Source of the DNA: Kluyvera ascorbata_C | GTDB taxonomy: Bacteria; Pseudomonadota; Gammaproteobacteria; Enterobacterales; Enterobacteriaceae | Assembly: GCF_044197065.1 (NCBI RefSeq) | Contig: NZ_JBIQOI010000001.1 | Location: 806,001-870,000, forward strand | Length of the DNA stretch: 64,000 bases | Direction of reading: 5' to 3' | Part shown: piece by piece, positions 26,352 through 34,700 of the stretch | How the letters are laid out: the number at the start of each line of letters is the position of its first letter | Position numbering within the stretch: the stretch's first letter is position 1 | Program-made: the position numbers and the translations under genes | Notes under the pieces: generated by a model | The model's input: the letters and a program-made list of their open reading frames with translations, nothing else | Databases searched by the model: none | What the model was told of the DNA's origin: nothing

Positions 26352-26383
26352 AATAAAAACCCCGGAAGTGCGTGCTTCCGGGG
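26352..26383 (-). terminator. Terminator for the DUF1883 gene
   Basis: CCCCGGAAG-TGCGTG-CTTCCGGGG is followed on the minus strand by GTTTTTATTG. It lies just after the chaC stop and could also act weakly on chaC. Confidence 0.7.
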
Positions 26384-26388
26384 CTGGG

Positions 26389-26420
26389 TAGGCCGGATGT
26401 CGCTTCGCTTGTCCGGCCTA
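26389..26420. repeat. REP-like palindrome
   Basis: TAGGCCGGATGTCGCTTCGC with the facing half TTGTCCGGCCTA forms a hairpin between the convergent chaC and DUF1883 genes. Confidence 0.75.
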
Positions 26421-26430
26421 CATGTCTCTA

Positions 26431-26670
26431 TCAGGCGGCAACGTAGCTGATGGAGTGCTCAAGAGACTGACTGTGGCTATCGATAAGCACATTCCACGTC
26501 CCACTGTAAGGCACGGTCAGATACGCTTTCTCTTCGTTCTGCACGCTTAAAATATCCGAACCGCAGCTACTGGTGTTTTTCTGCGTGCTCATCAAATGAA
26601 TATGGCAACGCTCTGAACAACGCACCACGACTGTATCCCCACCAAATAACGTCAAACTTGCCTTTACCAT
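26431..26670 (-). CDS. DUF1883 domain small protein
   Basis: This 79-residue protein starts MVKASLTLFGGDTVVVRCSE and ends with AYLTVPYSGTWNVLIDSHSQSLEHSISYV. The pattern of a beta-rich N-terminal part followed by LTVPYSGTWNVLID is that of DUF1883 proteins, whose function is unknown. The frame is open seven residues further upstream (26691), but those residues have no signal or motif. It is a single gene facing chaC. No neighbour suggests a pathway. Confidence 0.7.
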   Translation of the reverse strand: MVKASLTLFGGDTVVVRCSERCHIHLMSTQKNTSSCGSDILSVQNEEKAYLTVPYSGTWNVLIDSHSQSLEHSISYVAA

Positions 26671-26952
26671 CGCCAAAATACCCCGCTGCAAATGAGTCTA
26701 CGCACTCCCTACGCGTTAATCCTGCCTGTGATGTTGTTCACAAATCACTCATCGCATAACACCAAACCCTGACTGCACCGATGCTGATTTTGATCAAAAA
26801 ATGCCGTAACACTTCAACAAAAATGACAATATCCCTGAATGCATTCAGCTATCGTGACAAAGCGGTGAGGAACGTCACAAAGGTGAAATAATATCCTTTA
26901 AATGGTCATGGTTTTAGCGGGCTGCGCTGATTGGGGCATTGGCGACGTCAAA

Positions 26953-27306
26953 TCAGAAGGTCAGCACTTTGTCGGCGGCGAGCGTCCACTGAGCCAGTTC
27001 GACCAGCGTACCAATCTCAACGCCGTCAATCAGCGGCAGGGCGGTGATGCCGCGCCCGTCGGTGCAGGTCTTACACAATTTCACGGGAATACCCTGAGCG
27101 GTGAGGATTTCCAGCATCTGCTGGATGTTGTAGCCCTCGGCGGGTTTCTGTCCACGCAGACCTGCCGTCACGGCGTCAGACATCAGAAAAAGCTGTAGCT
27201 GCAGGTCGTCCTGCTGCTCGCGCAGGGCAATGGCTAAACGCAGGCTATTGAACAGCGACTCGCTGCCGTAGGCAGCCCCGTTGGCGATAATGACGATACG
27301 TTGCAT
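26953..27306 (-). CDS. ychN: DsrE/F-like protein YchN
   Basis: This 117-residue protein is the length of E. coli YchN, a hexameric DsrE-like fold. It begins MQRIVIIANGAAYGSESLFNSLRLA and has LFLMSDAVTAGLRGQ and a cysteine pair in VKLCKTCTDGRGI that would sit at the putative active site. Sulphur-relay work is suspected from the fold but unproved. About 280 bases upstream separate it from the DUF1883 gene; a TTTTGATCAAAA palindrome at 26788-26799 is the only notable element there. Confidence 0.93.
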   Translation of the reverse strand: MQRIVIIANGAAYGSESLFNSLRLAIALREQQDDLQLQLFLMSDAVTAGLRGQKPAEGYNIQQMLEILTAQGIPVKLCKTCTDGRGITALPLIDGVEIGTLVELAQWTLAADKVLTF

Positions 27307-27376
27307 CTGAACTCCTTTAAGGCATGGTTATTGCTAGACATCAGGATGGTAAGTAAAACCTCTAACGGGAGGGCGC

Positions 27377-28594
27377 ATGATAAACCGTGAAGATGATACA
27401 CCCGGCGCTATCGAGTGGTTTCGTTACGCGCGCCAGGTGCAGAAAGCACAGCTCCAGCAGCTGGCGCAGCAGGGGCAACTGGTCAGCCAGTTAAGCCACG
27501 TGGTGCACATGTTACAGTGTGAACGCGGAGCGTCCAACATCTGGTTATGTACGCAGGGGCGATTATACGCCGCCGAGCGTCGCGCCAGCGCGGCGCTGGT
27601 GGATGAACAAATTCGCCAACTGCTGGCTCATCTCCAGCCGCAGCATTTACCTTCAGCCAGCGGGCTATGCCAGCGCATCGCCCGCGCGGTCTGGTCGCTG
27701 GAGCAACTGCCTTCGTTGAGAGAGAGCGTTACCGGCCAGCAGGTCTCTGCCGAAACGGCCACCAGCCAGTTCAATCGCACGATCCGCCATTTGCTGAATA
27801 TCATCCCACAGCTTAACGACAGTATTGATGACCCGACGCTCGCGGGGCGGCTGGTGGCGCTGTACAGCTTTATGCAGGGTAAAGAGCTGGTGGGACAGGA
27901 GCGCGCGCTGGGGGCGCAGGGGTTTGCCCTGGGCTGCTTTAGCAGCGAGCTGCGCCAGCGATTGGTGGATCGTATCGACGGTCAACAGCCCTGCTTTGAC
28001 AGCTTTTTATCGTTGGCGACCAGCCCGCTCAAGATGCTGTTTTATACCGAATGTCAGGCGAGCATCGCCATTGAACAACTGCGGCGCATTGCCTGCACTC
28101 GCCAGCCACCGGCGGACGATGGTGCCAGCGCACTGCGCTGGTTCCAGCTACAGACTCAACGTCTGGAGCAGATGCGCGGGCTCGAAGAAGCCTTGATTAA
28201 CGAACTGATGACGGCGGTGGATGACCTGCTGCTGGATGATGAAGAGCGACAGGCACTGGAACCGGCGGGTGACGATCCGGCCAGCGATAACCTGCTGCTG
28301 CATCTCGACCGTCAGCTCCTGCCGCTGGTACGCCAGCAGGCGCGAGAGCTGGAGCAGCTCTCCAGCCAGTTAGCCTCGCTCAAGGATACGCTGGAGGAGC
28401 GCCGACTGATTGATAAAGCCAAAAGTGTGCTGATGACCCATCGTCATATGAATGAAGAACAGGCATGGCATTGTCTGCGCAAAATGGCGATGGATAAGAA
28501 TCAGCGCATGGTGGAAATTGCCCGGGCGCTGCTGGCGGTAAAGGCGCTGTGGCAGAACGAACCAGCATCGCCGTTGCACAATGAACGGGCATGA
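27377..28594 (+). CDS. nasR: Nitrate/nitrite-responsive antiterminator NasR
   Basis: This 405-residue protein has an N-terminal NIT (nitrate-sensing) all-helical domain (about residues 30-290; VHMLQCERGASNIWLCTQGRLYAAERR, SFMQGKELVGQERALG). A C-terminal ANTAR RNA-binding domain follows (about 340-395; DKAKSVLMTHRHMNEEQAWHCLRKMAMDKNQRM). In Klebsiella oxytoca NasR binds nitrate or nitrite and then the nasF leader RNA, preventing termination. The leader with the expected two hairpins follows 100 bases downstream. It lies upstream of nasFED as in Klebsiella. Confidence 0.95.
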   Translation: MINREDDTPGAIEWFRYARQVQKAQLQQLAQQGQLVSQLSHVVHMLQCERGASNIWLCTQGRLYAAERRASAALVDEQIRQLLAHLQPQHLPSASGLCQRIARAVWSLEQLPSLRESVTGQQVSAETATSQFNRTIRHLLNIIPQLNDSIDDPTLAGRLVALYSFMQGKELVGQERALGAQGFALGCFSSELRQRLVDRIDGQQPCFDSFLSLATSPLKMLFYTECQASIAIEQLRRIACTRQPPADDGASALRWFQLQTQRLEQMRGLEEALINELMTAVDDLLLDDEERQALEPAGDDPASDNLLLHLDRQLLPLVRQQARELEQLSSQLASLKDTLEERRLIDKAKSVLMTHRHMNEEQAWHCLRKMAMDKNQRMVEIARALLAVKALWQNEPASPLHNERA

Positions 28595-28661
28595 ATGCCT
28601 TTCTCCGGTGCAAAAACCGCGATCGAGCGCACGTTTTCCCCCGATTTGGGACTGTAAAAGC

Positions 28662-28678
28662 TGGCATCTGAATTGCAT
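28662..28678 (+). promoter_or_regulatory. Sigma-54 promoter of the nas operon
   Basis: TGGCATCTGAATTGCAT matches the sigma-54 consensus TGGCAC-N5-TTGCA, with GG at 28663-28664 and GC at 28675-28676. The start point would be near 28688. In Klebsiella oxytoca the nasF promoter is sigma-54 and NtrC dependent. A clear NtrC double site was not found by eye. Confidence 0.8.
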
Positions 28679-28703
28679 TAGTTAAGTCAGAAAGTAAATA
28701 GTC

Positions 28704-28785
28704 GGTGGCGGGCCAATGGCGGCCTGTACACCACGAGGATAAAGGCGTCCTGCAATGCGTAAGCATTGCTGGGCGCTTTTTTTTT
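28704..28785 (+). promoter_or_regulatory. NasR-controlled antitermination leader of nasF
   Basis: Hairpin 1 is at 28704-28732 (GGCC stem, loop AATGGC). Hairpin 2 is at 28736-28751 (AGGAT/GTCCT stem, loop AAAGGC). Both loops have six bases with A first and G fourth, the ANTAR target pattern. A terminator (28744-28785; GCAATGC-GTAA-GCATTGC stem and nine T) shares bases with hairpin 2, so the two exclude each other. NasR binding should favour hairpin 2 and let transcription pass. Confidence 0.85.
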
Positions 28786-28801
28786 GCATTCGGGAGCGAG
28801 C

Positions 28802-30058
28802 ATGGGCGAAACGGTTTCACTATCACGGCGACGTTTGTTGCAGGCGGGTGCAGTACTCGGCGGCGCAATGCTGCTGCCTGGCATGAGTCAGGCGGTCTGG
28901 GCGGCGGGCTCCGATAAGCCGGAGCTACAGACGGTTAAGGTGGGCTTTATTCCACTGACCGACTGCGCGCCGCTGGCGATTGCCTCACTGAAAGGGTTCG
29001 ATAAAAAGTACGGCATTACGCTGGTACCGAGCAAAGAAGCAAGTTGGGCGGCGGTACGCGACAAGTTGGTTAACGGCGAGCTTGACGCGGCGCATGTGCT
29101 TTACGGCCTGCTGTACGGGCTGGAGCTGGGCGTAGCGGCGAAACCACAGCCGATGGCTAACCTGATGACCCTCAACCGTAACGGCCAGGGGATCACGCTG
29201 TCGAGCGATCTGCAGGAAAAGGGCGTCACCAACCTCGCTGCCCTGAAAACGCTGGTCGGCCAAAGCGCGCCGGGCACCTATACCTTCGCCCACACCTTCC
29301 CGACCGGCACTCATGCCATGTGGCTCTATTACTGGCTGGCGAGCGGCGGAATCAACCCGTTTGACGATGTGCGCACGGTAGTGGTGCCGCCGCCGCAGAT
29401 GGTGATGAACATGCGCATCGGCAATATGGTGGGCTTCTGCGTCGGCGAGCCGTGGAATGCCCGCGCCATTAACGACCGCATCGGCTTTACCGCTGCTACT
29501 AGTCAGGACATCTGGCCGGAGCATCCGGAAAAAGTGCTCGGCGCGCGCCGTGACTGGGTGGAGCAAAACCCAAATACCGCGCGTGCGCTGGTCGCCGCGC
29601 TGATGGATGCCGCCCGCTGGATTGACGCCTCTGACGATAACAAACGCGAAACCGCGCAGATCCTCTCCCACCGCGGTTGGCTCAACACCAAAGAACAGTA
29701 CCTCACCGGGCGGATGCTCGGTGCTTATGACAACGGCATCGGTCGCCGCTGGCAGGATGCGCACCCGATGCGCTTCTTCGAGCAGGGTGAGGTGAGCTAT
29801 CCGTGGCTTTCCGATGGCATGTGGTTCTTAACCCAGTTCCGCCGCTGGGGTCTGCTGAAAAGTGACCCGGACTATCTGGCGGTCGCCCAGCGTATTAACC
29901 GCATTGATGTCTGGAAAGAGGCGGCGCAGGCGGTCGGCGGTATTGCCGTCCCAACGCAAACCCTGCGCAGCAGTAAGTTAATCGACGGCTCTGTCTGGAA
30001 CGGGTCTGACCCCGCTGGATACGCCCGCAGTTTCGCCATTCAACGTATAGGGGCATGA
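28802..30058 (+). CDS. nasF: Nitrate ABC transporter, substrate-binding protein
   Basis: This 418-residue periplasmic protein starts MGETVSLSRRRLLQAGAVLGG, a Tat signal with twin arginines, and is of the NrtA/NasF family (VKVGFIPLTDCAPLAIASLKGFDKKYGI; HTFPTGTHAMWLYYWLASGGINP; VGFCVGEPWNARAI). It binds nitrate or nitrite for the NasED transporter. The ATG at 28802 has GGGAG upstream and lies after the terminator; an in-frame ATG at 28766 lies inside the terminator hairpin and is unlikely. It is followed by nasE after one base. Confidence 0.95.
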   Translation: MGETVSLSRRRLLQAGAVLGGAMLLPGMSQAVWAAGSDKPELQTVKVGFIPLTDCAPLAIASLKGFDKKYGITLVPSKEASWAAVRDKLVNGELDAAHVLYGLLYGLELGVAAKPQPMANLMTLNRNGQGITLSSDLQEKGVTNLAALKTLVGQSAPGTYTFAHTFPTGTHAMWLYYWLASGGINPFDDVRTVVVPPPQMVMNMRIGNMVGFCVGEPWNARAINDRIGFTAATSQDIWPEHPEKVLGARRDWVEQNPNTARALVAALMDAARWIDASDDNKRETAQILSHRGWLNTKEQYLTGRMLGAYDNGIGRRWQDAHPMRFFEQGEVSYPWLSDGMWFLTQFRRWGLLKSDPDYLAVAQRINRIDVWKEAAQAVGGIAVPTQTLRSSKLIDGSVWNGSDPAGYARSFAIQRIGA

Positions 30059-30059
30059 G

Positions 30060-30935
30060 ATGAATACCAAAACTAAACCCATCGACGCACCAACTCCGGC
30101 GGGAGAAGTCATTGCCATGCCGCCAGTGCAGGTTCGTCGCAGACCGCCTGCGCTGCGCCGCCATCTTCGTGAACTTGCAGAACGTACGATTCCGGCGGTG
30201 CTGGGGCTAGGCCTGCTGGTGCTGCTTTGGCAACTGGCGGCGGTGAACAGCAAAGGTTTTCCGACGCCGCTCAGTACCCTGGACTCGGCGATAACCCTCT
30301 TTTCTGACCCGTTCTACAACAACGGCCCTAACGACGTTGGCGTGGGCTGGAACGTGCTGGCCTCTTTACAGCGCGTGGCGGTGGGCTTTGGTCTGGCGGC
30401 GCTGGCGGGCATTCCACTGGGCTTCTTGATTGGCCGCTTTACCTTTGCCTCGCGCATGTTTACGCCGCTGATTGCGCTGCTGCGTCCGGTCAGCCCGTTG
30501 GCCTGGCTGCCGATTGGCCTGCTGCTGTTCCAGAAAGCGGAACCGGCGTCGAGCTGGACGATTTTCATCTGCTCTATCTGGCCGATGGTAATTAACACCG
30601 CCGAAGGGGTGCGCCGCATTCCACAGGACTACCTCAACGTGGCGCGGGTGCTGAACCTTTCGGAGTGGACGGTGATGCGCAAAATCCTCTTCCCGGCGGT
30701 GCTGCCGTCGGTACTCACCGGGGTGCGGCTGTCTATTGGTATCGCCTGGCTGGTCATTGTGGCGGCAGAGATGCTCACTGGCGGGCTGGGTATCGGTTTT
30801 TGGATCTGGAACGAATGGAACAACCTCAACGTCGAAAACATCCTTATCGCCATCGTCATTATCGGCGTGGTCGGGCTGCTGCTGGAGCAGGGGCTGATGC
30901 TGATTGCGCGTCGTTTTAGCTGGCAAGAAAAATAG
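30060..30935 (+). CDS. nasE: Nitrate ABC transporter, permease
   Basis: This 291-residue protein is of the NrtB/SsuC family. After a polar N terminus of about 40 residues it has six membrane helices (VLGLGLLVLLWQLAAV, VAVGFGLAALAGIPLGFLIG and others). The cytoplasmic coupling loop around residues 195-225 (EGVRRIPQDYLNVARVLNL) contacts the ATPase. It lies between the binding protein and ATPase genes. Confidence 0.95.
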   Translation: MNTKTKPIDAPTPAGEVIAMPPVQVRRRPPALRRHLRELAERTIPAVLGLGLLVLLWQLAAVNSKGFPTPLSTLDSAITLFSDPFYNNGPNDVGVGWNVLASLQRVAVGFGLAALAGIPLGFLIGRFTFASRMFTPLIALLRPVSPLAWLPIGLLLFQKAEPASSWTIFICSIWPMVINTAEGVRRIPQDYLNVARVLNLSEWTVMRKILFPAVLPSVLTGVRLSIGIAWLVIVAAEMLTGGLGIGFWIWNEWNNLNVENILIAIVIIGVVGLLLEQGLMLIARRFSWQEK

Positions 30936-30944
30936 GAGTACATC

Positions 30945-31733
30945 ATGAAACCATTAATTCAGGTCCAGGCCGTGAGCCAGCGTTTTCATACCGCCAGCGG
31001 TGAGTTTCTGGCCTTACAGAACGTCTCTTTTGATATTCACGAAGGGGAGACCGTCAGCCTGATTGGTCACTCGGGCTGCGGTAAGTCGACGCTGCTCAAC
31101 CTGATTGCCGGCATTACCTTGCCGACCGAAGGCGGGCTGCTGTGCGATAACCGCGAAATTGCCGGGCCGGGACCGGAGCGGGCGGTGGTGTTCCAGAACC
31201 ACTCGCTGCTGCCGTGGCTCACCTGCTTTGACAACGTGGCGCTGGCGGTGGACCAGGTGTTTCGCCACACCATGAATAAAGCGGAGCGCCGGGAGTGGAT
31301 TGCGCACAACCTCGAGCGTGTGCAGATGGGCCATGCCATGCAAAAACGCCCGGGTGAAATCTCCGGCGGCATGAAGCAGCGGGTAGGCATTGCCCGAGCG
31401 CTGGCAATGAAACCCAAGGTGCTGCTGATGGATGAACCTTTTGGCGCGCTGGATGCGTTGACCCGCGCCCATCTTCAGGACTCGGTGATGCAAATCCAGC
31501 AATCGCTGAACACCACCATCGTGCTGATTACCCACGACGTTGACGAAGCGGTGCTGCTCTCTGACCGGGTGATGATGATGACCAACGGCCCGGCAGCCAC
31601 GGTGGGTGAAGTGCTGGAAGTTAACCTGCCGCGTCCGCGTAACCGCGTGCAGCTGGCGGATGACGGTCGTTATCACCACCTGCGTCAGCAGATCCTCCAC
31701 TTCCTTTACGAAAAACAGCCGAAAGCGGCGTAA
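30945..31733 (+). CDS. nasD: Nitrate ABC transporter, ATP-binding protein
   Basis: This 262-residue ATPase of the NrtC/D type has Walker A GHSGCGKST (about residues 42-50), the Q-loop FQNHSLLPWLT, signature EISGGMKQRVGIARAL, Walker B VLLMDEPFGALDALTR and the H-loop LITHDVDEAVLLSDR. The extra NrtA-like domain of cyanobacterial NrtC is absent. It energises nitrate uptake and precedes the reductase genes by nine bases. Confidence 0.96.
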   Translation: MKPLIQVQAVSQRFHTASGEFLALQNVSFDIHEGETVSLIGHSGCGKSTLLNLIAGITLPTEGGLLCDNREIAGPGPERAVVFQNHSLLPWLTCFDNVALAVDQVFRHTMNKAERREWIAHNLERVQMGHAMQKRPGEISGGMKQRVGIARALAMKPKVLLMDEPFGALDALTRAHLQDSVMQIQQSLNTTIVLITHDVDEAVLLSDRVMMMTNGPAATVGEVLEVNLPRPRNRVQLADDGRYHHLRQQILHFLYEKQPKAA

Positions 31734-31742
31734 GGGGTTTCT

Positions 31743-34700
31743 ATGCGGCGACTGGTGATGATTGGTAACGGGATGGCGGCGACCCGGCTGGCGGAAATGC
31801 TGGTCACGAGCGCGCCGGGTGCGTTTGCCATCACCCTTATCGGTGATGAGCCGCATCCGGCCTATAGCCGCATTCAGCTCTCTCCAGTACTGGGCGGAGA
31901 AAAGGATTTTAACCAGACGCTGCTGCAACCGGCGCAGTGGTACCACGACCATCAGATCACGCTGTGCCTTGGTGAAACGGTGCTGGCGGTTGATGTACAG
32001 GCGCGCCGGGTGACCACCACCCAGCGCGAGCTGGAGTGGGATGAACTGGTGTTTACCTGCGGTTCGCGGCCCTTCCTGCCGCCGCTGCCGGGCATCGACC
32101 TGCCGCACGTTTTTGCCTTCCGCACCCTCGCCGACGTGGAGGCGATTCTGGCGACACCGGGCGATGCGGTGGTGATTGGCGGCGGAGTGCTGGGTGTAGA
32201 AGCCGCCGCCGCGCTGCGCTTAAGAGGTGACAATGTCACTTTAGTGCATCGCAGCGAACGACTGATGGAACAGCAGTTAGACGAGATGGCGGGTGAACTG
32301 TTGGCCCAGCGATTAGCGGAACGTGGCATCGGCTGTGAACTGGCCGCGGGTATCGCGCAGATTACGCCCGACGCGGTGGTGCTAAACAACGGGTGTGCCA
32401 TTCCGGCAACCCGTGTGGTGATGGCAACTGGCGTTCGCCCCAACATTGCGCTGGCGCAGCGGGCTGGTATTCCTTGCCAGCGCGGGATCGTCGTCAACCG
32501 CCAGCTCGAGACGGGCATTCCCGGCGTCAGCGCCATTGGGGAATGCTGTGAGATTGACGGACAAACTTTCGGCCTGGTGGCGCCCTGCATGCAGCAGGCG
32601 GACGTGCTGGCAGCAAGGCTTTGCGGCAGCCCGCGCGCCGATTTCCACTGGCAGGACCGCGGTACCCGTCTGAAGGTAACGGGAATTGACTTGTTCAGCG
32701 CCGGGCGGGTTCAGGCCATCGACGGAGATAGCCAGTGGTCCTCCTATGACCCACTGACCGGGCACTATCGGCGGCTGCTGGTGGCAAACGATCAGCTGGC
32801 CGGCGTATTGCTGCTTGGCGACTGCACCAGCGCCGCCGCCTTTACCGATTTATTGCATACCGTCCAGCCTGCGCAGGCGAGCTGGATATTCGACCCCTTT
32901 ACCACGCAGCCATCGGCTGCAGGAACGCAAACCATGACAAAACCAACATTAGCGGTCGTCGGGCACGGGATGGTCGGCCACCATTTTCTTGAGCAGTGTG
33001 TCAGCCACCAATTGCATGAACAGTATCAGATTGTGGTGCTGGGCGAAGAGCGTTACGCCGCCTACGACCGGGTGCATTTATCCGAGTATTTTGCCGGCCG
33101 CAGCGCCGAATCACTTTCGATGGTGGCGGGGGATTTCTTTGCTGATAACGGCATTGAGCTGCGCTTGTCGCAGCCGGTAGCGGAAATTGACCGCGAAGCC
33201 CGGATTATCCGCGACGCTGAGGGACATGAGCTGCACTGGGATAAGCTGGTACTCGCCACTGGCTCATACCCGTTCGTGCCGCCAATCCCCGGCAACACGC
33301 TGCCCGGCTGCTTTGTCTACCGTACGCTGGACGATCTCGATGCGATTGCCGCCTGTGCCAAAACGGCGAGCCGTGGCGTAGTGATTGGCGGCGGCCTGCT
33401 GGGACTAGAGGCGGCAAACGCGCTGCGCCAGCTGGGTCTGGAGACCCACGTGGTAGAGTTCGCGCCGAATCTGATGGCCGTGCAACTGGATAACGGCGGT
33501 GCCGCCATGCTGCGGGAGAAAATTACTGAGCTTGGCGTAAGCGTACACACCAGTAAAGCCACCACGGAAATTCGCCAGACGGAAGAAGGGCTCACGCTGC
33601 AGTTTGCCGACGGTGAATGTCTGACTACTGATATGGTGGTGTTCTCGGCGGGTATTCGCCCGCAGGACGCACTGGCGCGCAACAGCGGCATCCGCCTGGG
33701 TGAGCGCGGCGGCATCGCGATTGATAACCAGTGTCGCACTTCCGATAGCGATATCTTTGCCATTGGTGAATGCGCGCTGTGGGATAACAAAATCTATGGT
33801 CTGGTGGCCCCTGGCTATCAGATGGCGCGGGTGGCCGCCGGAGCGCTGGCGGGGGAAGCGAGCGAATTTACCGGGGCGGATATGAGCACCAAGCTCAAGC
33901 TACTCGGCGTTGATGTTGCCTCGTTTGGCGATGCCCATGGGCGCACGCCGGGCAGCCAGAGCTATCAGTGGATCCACGGCCCGGAGCAAATCTATAAGAA
34001 GATTGTGGTCAGCGCCGACGGCAAAACGCTGCTCGGCGGCGTGCTGGTTGGGGACGCTAGCGACTACGCTACGCTGCTGCAAATGATGCTCAACGATATA
34101 GCGCTGCCGTCGCGCCCGGAATCCCTGATTTTACCGGCGCTAGAAGGCAGCGCGCCGAAAGCGCTTGGCGTGGCGGCACTGCCGGACAGCGCGCAAATCT
34201 GCTCCTGTCACAACGTCAGCAAAGGCGACATCTGCCAGGCGGTGAGCAACGGTGCTACCGAGATGGGGGCAATAAAAAGCTGCACCAAAGCGGCGAGCGG
34301 CTGTGGCGGCTGTAGCGCGCTGGTCAAACAGGTAATGGAATATCAGCTGGCGCAGCAGGGCGTGGAGGTGAAAAAAGATATCTGCGAACACTTCCCGTAC
34401 TCGCGCCAGGAAATTTATCACCTGGTGCGGGTCAACCGCATTCACACCTTTGAGCAGTTGATTGCCCGCTACGGTCACGGCGACGGCTGCGAAATTTGCA
34501 AACCGCTGGTGGGCTCGGTGCTGGCGTCCTGCTGGAATGAATACCTGCTCAAACCGGCGCATCTGCCGTTGCAGGACACTAACGACCGTTATTTCGCCAA
34601 TATCCAGAAAGACGGTACTTACTCCGTCGTACCACGAATGCCGGCTGGTGAGGTGACGCCGGACGGGCTGATTGCCATCGGGCAGATAGCCAAACGCTAC

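Noticed and set aside
31014..32108. 364-codon open frame on the minus strand over nasD and nasB
   Set aside because: It is antisense to two well-supported genes and contains low-complexity His/Gln/Arg sequence typical of shadows of GC-rich genes.
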